A stretch of 64,000 bases of DNA. Source: Lingula anatina. Lineage: Eukaryota > Brachiopoda > Lingulata > Lingulida > Lingulidae. Numbering within the stretch: the first letter of the stretch is position 1; each line of letters begins with the position of its first letter. Below, one piece after another: positions 54,501-63,500 of this stretch. Made by a program: the position numbers and the translations under genes. Where the stretch lies: the NCBI RefSeq assembly GCF_001039355.2, contig NW_019775729.1, forward strand, positions 121,536 to 185,535, written 5' to 3'. The notes under the pieces were generated by a model, which searched no databases, was not told where the DNA came from, and was given only the letters and a program-made list of their open reading frames with translations.

Positions 54501-57500
54501 AACATCTTCTGATGACCCATGTAGAGCTCTGGCTTGAGCAACTGGTCTCTTGTCATTATCTTCTTCCATTTCGGGTATTCCTGACAACTTCTCTTGGTCG
54601 ACTTTGAGATATTTGTCTTTCTCCTGTTTTTTGGACCTTTGTTTTGATCTTTTGCTTGCCTCTGACTTCTGTTGCTGTTTCTTTTTCTTTGATTTGTCCT
54701 GCGCCTCCAAACTGACATTTGGAATATCTCCTACTGTCTCCCCTGTTCCACCTTTGAAGCTATGGCTTGCATTTTCAGGTTTGTCATCATAGGTAGATAC
54801 CTCTGAACCAATGCTTTCCGCCTCATACACACTCGTTTCTGAATCTACATCATCTTCAGCTGTTGGTATCTTTCTTCTGATTCTTTCAATAGGCACAACA
54901 GATGTCGTCTCAAATTCGTAGTCACTTTCATGTTCTCCACTTTCTTCGGAGTCACTATCTATGGCATCTTCCACATTCTGATTGATTACTACATCGCCTT
55001 TAGCAGTGACTTGACTGTCAGTTTCTAGTAATTTTACATCAACATCATCAGCTGTATTTTTCTGGCTGACAGTAGGCTGACTTTCTTGTTTTGTTTTCAT
55101 TTTGGTGTGTCTAGTAATTAAATGAGATGATTCATCACTTTGAGAAGTCACAACCATTTCAGATACTGATTCTGCTTCCAAAACTTGCTGTGTACCTTTG
55201 GTCAATAATGTGTGATGGGTCTTTTCAATGGTAGTGACTTTTGAAGATTCAGACTCATTTTCCATCACTTGTAAGACCATTTCTCTCAGAGATGGGTTCT
55301 GAGATACCTCAACTGCAGTTTCTTTGTATAGCTTGGATTGTTTCTGCACATTTTCATGTTCATCCTCTCCAAGTAATGTTTGCCTCTCCCTTTCAATTGC
55401 ACTATTTTGTTGTCCATAGTTTTCAGTTTCTACAGGCTGCTGGGTCTTATTATTTGCCTCTGTATCTCCCTTCTCAATTATTCGACCACCATTTCTATCC
55501 ATTTCTTCATTGATCTGTGCATTTGTTTCCTCTGTTTCCAAAACCTCAAGTACCATATCTTTCAAAGAAGGATCCTTTTCTTTGGTATCGTCCTCCATTT
55601 CCACCACATCTAGAGCCCTCTGAGCATCTTGTGTGTCCTTTCTTGAGGGCTGCTGGTATCTAGATTCAGCTTTTAACTTGATATCATTCTCAGATGACAT
55701 CTCTGGCAATGAGAGCTGTAAGTTTTCTACTCTTTTGTAATCTTCTTGAGAGATGAGTTCCTGATCTTTGTGACCAGATAGTGATGGTTGGGTTTTTGTA
55801 TCATCCTTCAGTCTTTCTGCATTATCTTCAGTGTCACGGACAACATCCTTTGGTTTATGACCTTCTTTGGAAGGTAATACATTTTCATCCTCTTTAGGCA
55901 GAATGTTTCTCTTAGCAGATTCTTTCTTGTAATCTGCTGCAGCAAGTGCTAATGAGTCTGTTTCGGTGGGAAAGGCAGGGTCTGGTTTTTCTAGTGGCCC
56001 TGTCAGTGTGTCATGTTGTGCATTGACAGAACCATGTACTAGTAACTTGTGCTCATCTAGTGCATGATCTAAAATCAAAGCATGCATTGTATAGTGTTAG
56101 TGAGGCATGCAAATCATTAATAATTCAAAAAAATCTTTTGAAATGTGCAATGTGCTTTTAATAAAAGCATGATTTTTCACAATTAATGTGAAGTGCATAA
56201 TTCTACAAATATGTGACAAACCTCTAACAGAGTTACTATGAATGCTAATAACAAGCAGAATTGTTACAGCCACAGCATATACCATCACACCATTTTATAA
56301 ATTCTATTGAAACCAAACTTTATTCATTTTCATGTCAACCATATACATGTACTAAGCTTAGTCCCCTACCAGCATTTCCGATACAACTCTCTTCCTGCAC
56401 ATTTTCATTGGTTAATCTGGTTTTCTGAGAGGTGGTAATCACTGGTGGAGAATCTGAACCTTCTCTTAGTTTCTGTGATGTTTCACTCTCCATTACAAAT
56501 GGCTCTTCCTCCACACTGGAGTCTGAAGCATGCATTTCTGAATTCAATATCAAACATGCATTCAACTGACATGCAAAAAAAAAATCTGACTTTCATTTAT
56601 TTTCATCTCAGAACATTTCTTTTAATTGTCCTATATTTAGCAATGTGAGCTTAAAATACATACCCTGAATTATCTTAATTTACCCTTTTTTAAATTCTCC
56701 AAAATTTATAAACAAATAACTGAGAAAGGACAATATAAAAGATAAATAAACAAGAAGAAAATGCAAAGGGGATTAAAGCAGCGACATAGGATATGAAGCC
56801 AAATACACCTTTCTCTAAAATACCTTTTCCATTTTTGATGGTGGAGGTATCATCATCAACAGTATCACAATCAGGGTCCTTGCTACTGCAAAAACTGTCT
56901 GATTTTTCTCTTTCCTTAAAACCCTCCATAAACCGCAAGCTCCTGTTTAATTCTTCTTCATGATCAAAGCCTGGTTCATCAATACTAAGCTGTTTCCGTG
57001 TTTTATGGGCAAGACGATCTGAATATTAAGCAAAGCTTGTGGGTTCAGATATTCAAGTGGGATAAAGAATAAAAAAACATGCATCTTACCATATTCCCTT
57101 CAGCCAATTTTGCAGTCCTGTGCCTTATTACATTTAATTAAACCAGAAGCAAGTTATTACTATAGTATTACTACTTTTTAAAAACGTGCTTGTTTGCAGT
57201 CCAAGCACTACGGCCAATTATGGAAAAGGATCAAGAGGTGGGATAAAGTCATTCACTGACAGCTATTTTTCATCTTCAGTTAAAATTAAGATAGGAAGGT
57301 GATCTGAGAGCAGGATACAAAGGGAAAAATACAGCGTCTCAGAAATATGTAGGACACATAGGCTATCATACCCCGAACAAATAAAGGGGCAGTTGTCCTT
57401 CTGTTTCCAGCCTGGGCAGCATAGTTTCCTTCATCATCTATATCAGACCCCTTGATAACAAGCATATGCTCTCTCCCTTCAGAGACAATCTTATACTTGG

Positions 57501-60500
57501 GACCATCTTGGATAAGGTCGCCATCTTTAAACCAAGTGACAGTGGCGTCATCTTGGTTCAATTCACATACAAAAGTAACATCTGTTCCCTCATCTACTTC
57601 CTTTTCCTCCAATCTCTGTGTGAACTCTATGGATGCTTCTGTAAGATATGCAGATAAAACATGCAGCATGCAGTTATTTGCAGTGAACTATTATTTGCAC
57701 ACTATGTATTATAAACATGCATTATTTGCCAGTACAAGTACTATTTGACTGGTAGAATCCTGAAGTAATCTACATTTATTTAAAAGGTTCCTTGCCCTGC
57801 ATGGTTACTACATGTACTTACATATAAGCATTTTTCTATATCTTAAAATTTTTTTCAAGGGTCCGTACATTGGAAGTATATTTCATTACATTTGAAAAAA
57901 CATCCCTACACCTCATATAGTCTGATTCATGTACAAAATGTACCTTCAACATAGAGATATCCTATGGACTCCTTCTCTTCAGCAACAACTATGTATTCAG
58001 CTTCATCATCCAAGTCAACGTCAAAGATAGTGAGGCTGTACTCTAGTCCTTCAGACCTTATCTCATATTTGTCACTGTTTTTTATCTTTTTATCCTCTTT
58101 GTACCATGCCACCTCATTTGAGGCACGGCTAAGTTGACATGTGAAGGTGACAGTGTCATGCTCCATAGCATCAAGTTCTTTCAAGCGGACAACAAAGTCA
58201 ACAGGCTTTTCTGTAGGAAAAAAACATGCAGAAACTAAAGTAAATACTAGTATAATAATAGGTGGATCAGTCGGAATAGTAAAAAGTTACTTTTGGTGAA
58301 CACTCAAGACTGCTTAAGCTGACAAGCTATTAACACAAAGGAGACAAAGGTTGTTACTGGCATGCACTGTGATCAAACATTCTTTTTTATTCAACACCAA
58401 GATATTATGGTCTTAAAACTGTTAACCCCCCCTACATATTAGGATAACATAAATACAGGCAAAAGCAGTAGAAAATAAAACTTGTCTGAAATTCTTTTAT
58501 ACATGTACACACAAACAAAAGACAATAATCAAAAGAAAGAGGCCCTTAATATGCTTCCTACCTTCCACCATAAGAAATGTAGTGGATTTACTGCTTCCAG
58601 CCTTGATTGTGTACTCTGCCTCATCATCAATGTCCAAATCATGTATAGTCAATGAATGATGTTTGCCCTGACTTTTCATTTCATGCTTAGTGCTAGGGAT
58701 GAGCTCATCCCCATCTTTGTACCACCCTACATTTTTGACTTCCTCAGCTATTTCTGCACTAATGGTTACAGACTCATTCTCTCTTGCCTCCATCTCATCT
58801 TCAAGTGGGATTGTGAATTCTACTGGATCTTCTGTAGAGGCAATTTAAATACAAGTGGGTAGTTATGATTTGTCAAAGTTTGAAAAATATGGTTAGTTTT
58901 GTTTCACTTAGAGGAAAATGTAATCTCTTTTACAAAAAAATATTTTGCTTGGGATTGAAATAATACCTTTTAATTTCATAAAATTTGGAATTTATTTAAG
59001 TACTTAGTTTCTAAATATTAAAATAATTTTACAACATCTCAAATATATTTCCAATTTCATCCATTATAGCCAAAATCCTCTTCCAATTTTCCTTCAGAAC
59101 AGGTGAACTTAATGTGATAAATATTTCATTCCCAAAATTTACCTTCCACGACCAAATAAGCAGTGGACTCCTGTTCTCCTACAGCTACAGTGTAGTCTGC
59201 CTCATCCTCACTGTTCAAATCATGCACTATCAGTGTATGCACACACCCCTCCACCTTAATCTTATACTTGTCACTAGGTTCTATCTCATCATTGCCCTTG
59301 AGCCAGGTGACAGGGACATTGTCCTTGCTTAGGACACAGGTGAAGGTGACAGAGTCATGGCGGTGGGCTTTGGTTTCTTTCAGTGAGACTACCAGTTCTA
59401 CTGGCTCTTCTGAAAGATTTGGTGTTCAACATGCAATTTCATGCAAGGTTACATTAATTAGGTTTGAAAGCAAAAAATAAAAACCTGTGGTAACAAAAAG
59501 GGATGAATGATTTATGATCATTCTAAACATGACAAACACACATGCATTTCAAAAAGACATAAGTTTTGAATAAAATATTTTTTTAGAATTCTTGCTGGAA
59601 GTGAAACACTAACTGATGGATATGATCAAGGGTTTCCTAACTGATCTCTATCGCTGTGTGCATAGATTAATCCATATATATTGCAAAGAATTCTGTACTT
59701 TGATCTCTACCTCACCTCCACACTAGTGAGCCAACAAATAACAATTAAGTTACCAACAAATAACAATTTAACTTACCTTCAACAAATAAAATGGCAGAGG
59801 ACTCTTGGTCCCCAACTTTGACTGTGTATTCTGCTTCGTCGTCCAAACATAAGTCATGCACTATCAACTTGTGAGCTAGACCTTCTTTTTTCACTTCATA
59901 CTTTTTACTGGCATGCAAATGTTTCTTTTCTTTATACCACTTTGCTTTGACATTTTCTGTTGAGACCTCACATTTCAAGATGGCTTTTTCACCCTCATAA
60001 GACACCTTGTCTCTTAACTTCATTGTGAAGTAAACAGAGATGTCTGGAATTTAATTTGAATCATGCAGCATGCAGGTATAAATTTAAAACAATGTCAATG
60101 TGAAAAGTACAGAATAACATACAGCATTATAAAACAGTTTCATGAAAGTGAATACATCTTACTAAAGGTAACACAAAGCTGTTAAGGAATATATTTCTTT
60201 CACTACTGTAACAACAAATTACAGTATCACACAGTCAACAAACATTCATCAAACTGAAAATAAAGAAATAGTATTAAAATATTTCATCCTGATAGATGGT
60301 ACATATAATCCTGCACGTAAATATATTCACTTTAAATTCAGTTTGGTATGTTCTAAACCAAATCCATACAGTACATAGAAACCTACAGTACCTTCTACTT
60401 TCAGTTTCGCAGAGCACCTTTCTTTGGGTAGTTTTGCAGTAAAGATGGCAGCATCATCGGGCTGGGCATCATGGATTGTCAAGCGATGTACATTCCCATC

Positions 60501-63500
60501 AACTGTAATCTCATATTTCTCATTTGATGTCAAATCAATGTCTCCCATATACCATGCAACTGGTACATTTGGTTTGTTGACTGTACATTCAAACGTCACA
60601 GTTTCAGACTCTTTTACATGTTGGTCCTTCAGGCGAACTGTGAATTCTGCATCGATTTCTGAAAAGTAAGAAGGAATTCCATATTATCAAGGAGCATTAC
60701 ATGATTCTAAATAAATAAACAACTTCATGTAAATTTGTGCTTAAATTTACTTATAACCATTTATACCTGTATTATCTCTTTTTCATGTACAAGATACATG
60801 CATGCATATAATGCTTTTTTAACTGGAACATTTTGACAATTGAATATTTTTTACAGAATAAGGCACAGTGCACAATATTTAAATATGATTCAGCCTTCAT
60901 ATTACTTTTAAAAACTAAAACATGAACTGGGCTATGGGGAAAAGCTTTATTTTTTCAACCCCTCCTGCCCTGAATAAAAAAGGGAAAAACAGACAAAATA
61001 TTTACCTTCTACAGTCAGCCTGGCTGTGCTGGTTTTGTTCCCTGCTTTCACTGTATACTCAACAGCATCTGTTATGGAAGGACCGTGTATGGTCAATCTA
61101 TGCACTTTGCCCTCAACAGTTATGTCATACTTCTCATTTGAGGTAATTTCGGTCCCATCCACAAGCCAGGTAACATCCACTGGTTTATTGAGCTCACATT
61201 CAAATGTCACACTTGTCTGTTCTTTGGTAGTGGTATCTTTCAATGGTACAACAAATTCCACCTCAATTTCTTCAACTGACAGTTTAGCTGAGCTAGATTT
61301 GTCGGCTATTTTGATTGTGTATGAGGCAGAATCATCAGATGAGACATCTTTGATTTTCATCTTATGTATTGTTCCCTCTACAGTGATGTCATGCTTTTCA
61401 TCTGATTTGAGTTTCACATCACCAAAGTACCAGGCAGCATCAAGGTTTTCCTGGGAAACCTTGCATTCAAATGTGACTTCTTCATTTTCTTTGGCAGTGA
61501 GGTCCTTCAAAGGTTGTGTGAACTCCACTTCAAGTTGTTCAACTTTGATTTTGGCTGAGGTAGATTTGTCTTTTGCTTTGACAGTGTACTTGGCCGAGTC
61601 CTGAGGTTGGACTCCATGTACGACAAGCTTTCGGATTTTGCCTTCTGCAGAAATATCATGCCTGTCATCTGGTTTTATCTGCTTATTGTCAATGAGCCAT
61701 GTGACTTCTACATCATCTCTAGAGAGCTCTACTGCCAATGTCACATCTTCCCCTTCTTGGACAGTCTTGTCTTTGAGAGGAACTGTGAACGTTAGAGGAA
61801 TTTCTTCTACTTTCAGTTTAGCTGTAGTAGCCTTGTCCTTGGCTTTGACAGTATATTTGGCAGAGTCTTCTGGTTTTGCACCATGGATGATAAGTCTGTG
61901 TACTGTGCCATCAACCTCTATATCATGTCTCTCATCAGGAACAACCTTTTTATTGTCAATTAACCAGGTGACCTCGACATCATCTCTTGATAATTCAGCT
62001 TCCAAGGTAACATCTTCTTTCTCACTGACTGTCTTGTCTTTCAGGGGAGTGGTAAATTTAAGAGGAATTTCTTCCACTTTGAGCCTGGCATTAGTCATTT
62101 TGTCCTTAGTTTTTACAGTGTACTTGGCTGAATCTTGAGGTATGGCATCATGAATGATGAGTCTGCTTATTTTGCCATCAACTACAATCTCATGTCGTTC
62201 ACTTGGCTCTATTTTCTTGTTGTCCATAAGCCATGTCACTTCCACATCATCCCTAGACATCTCAACTTCCAGAGTAACATCCTCCTTTTCTTTGGCAGTT
62301 TTGTCCTTGAGAGGAACATTAAATTTGAATGGTATTTCTTCAACTTTGAGCCTAGCAGAGGTAGACTTGTCTTTTGCCTTGACTGTGTATTTAGCAGAGT
62401 CCTGTGGCTTGGCATCATGAATGACCAGTTTGTGTTTAGCACCATCAGCAAAGATTTCATGTCTTTCATCAGGTTCGATCTTCTTATTGTCCATTAACCA
62501 TGAAACTTCCAAATCATCCCTGGATATCTCAACTTCCAAAGTGACTTCACTCTTCTCCTTCACTGTTTGATCTTTTAATGGCACTGTGAATTTGACTGGG
62601 ATTTCCTCAACTTTCAGCCTAGCTGAGGTCGATTTATCTTTGGCTTTCACCGTGTACCTGGCAGAATCTTCAGGCTTGGCATCGTGAATTGTCAACCTTC
62701 TTATAGTGCCATCAACCTCAATGTTATGTCTTTCATCAGGCTGAATTTCATCCTTATCTAGCAACCAAGTGACATCAACATCATCTCTAGATAATTCAAC
62801 CTCCAATGTAATATCTTCCTTTTCCTTGACTGATTTGTCTTTCAAAGGCACAGTGAATTTTAATGGAATAACATCGACACTGAGTTTAGCTGTTGTCTGT
62901 CTGTCTCCAACCTTGACTGTGTAATCAGTAGCATCTTCAGGTTTGACTCTATGTATCTTCAACCTGTGCACTTTTCCATCAACTTCAATGTCGTGGCACT
63001 CATCTGGTTTGATCTCTTCACCACCTATCAACCAGGTTACTTGAACATCATCTTTAGAGACAGTGGTTTCAAGAGTAACATCTTCCTTTTCTTTAATTCT
63101 CTTGTCTTTCAATGGCTTTGTGAATTCCACTGGAATTTCTTCCACTAACAGCGTAGCAGTTGATGCCTTGTCACCAACTTTAAGGCTATATCTAGCACTG
63201 TCATCTGTTTTGGCATCATGGATCTTAAGCCTACGGAATTTACCATCCACTTCAATGTCATGTCTGTCATCAGGTTTGATTTCGGCATCTCCAATGAACC
63301 ATGTTGCATCAACATCATCCTTGGTTAGTTCTACCTCAAGAGTTAAGTCTTCTTTCTCTTTGGCAGTTGTATCCTTTAATGGTACTTTGAACTCAGCAGG
63401 TAGTTCTTCGACTGAAACAGATGCAGAAGTTTCTGTCTTGTCATCCACCTTAAATGTATACACAGCAGCATCTTCAGGTTGAACATCATGGATGCTAAGT

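Noticed and set aside
51800-57018. Calling the linker a PEVK segment
   Set aside because: It is rich in Glu and Lys but proline-poor and lacks PEVK-type repeats.
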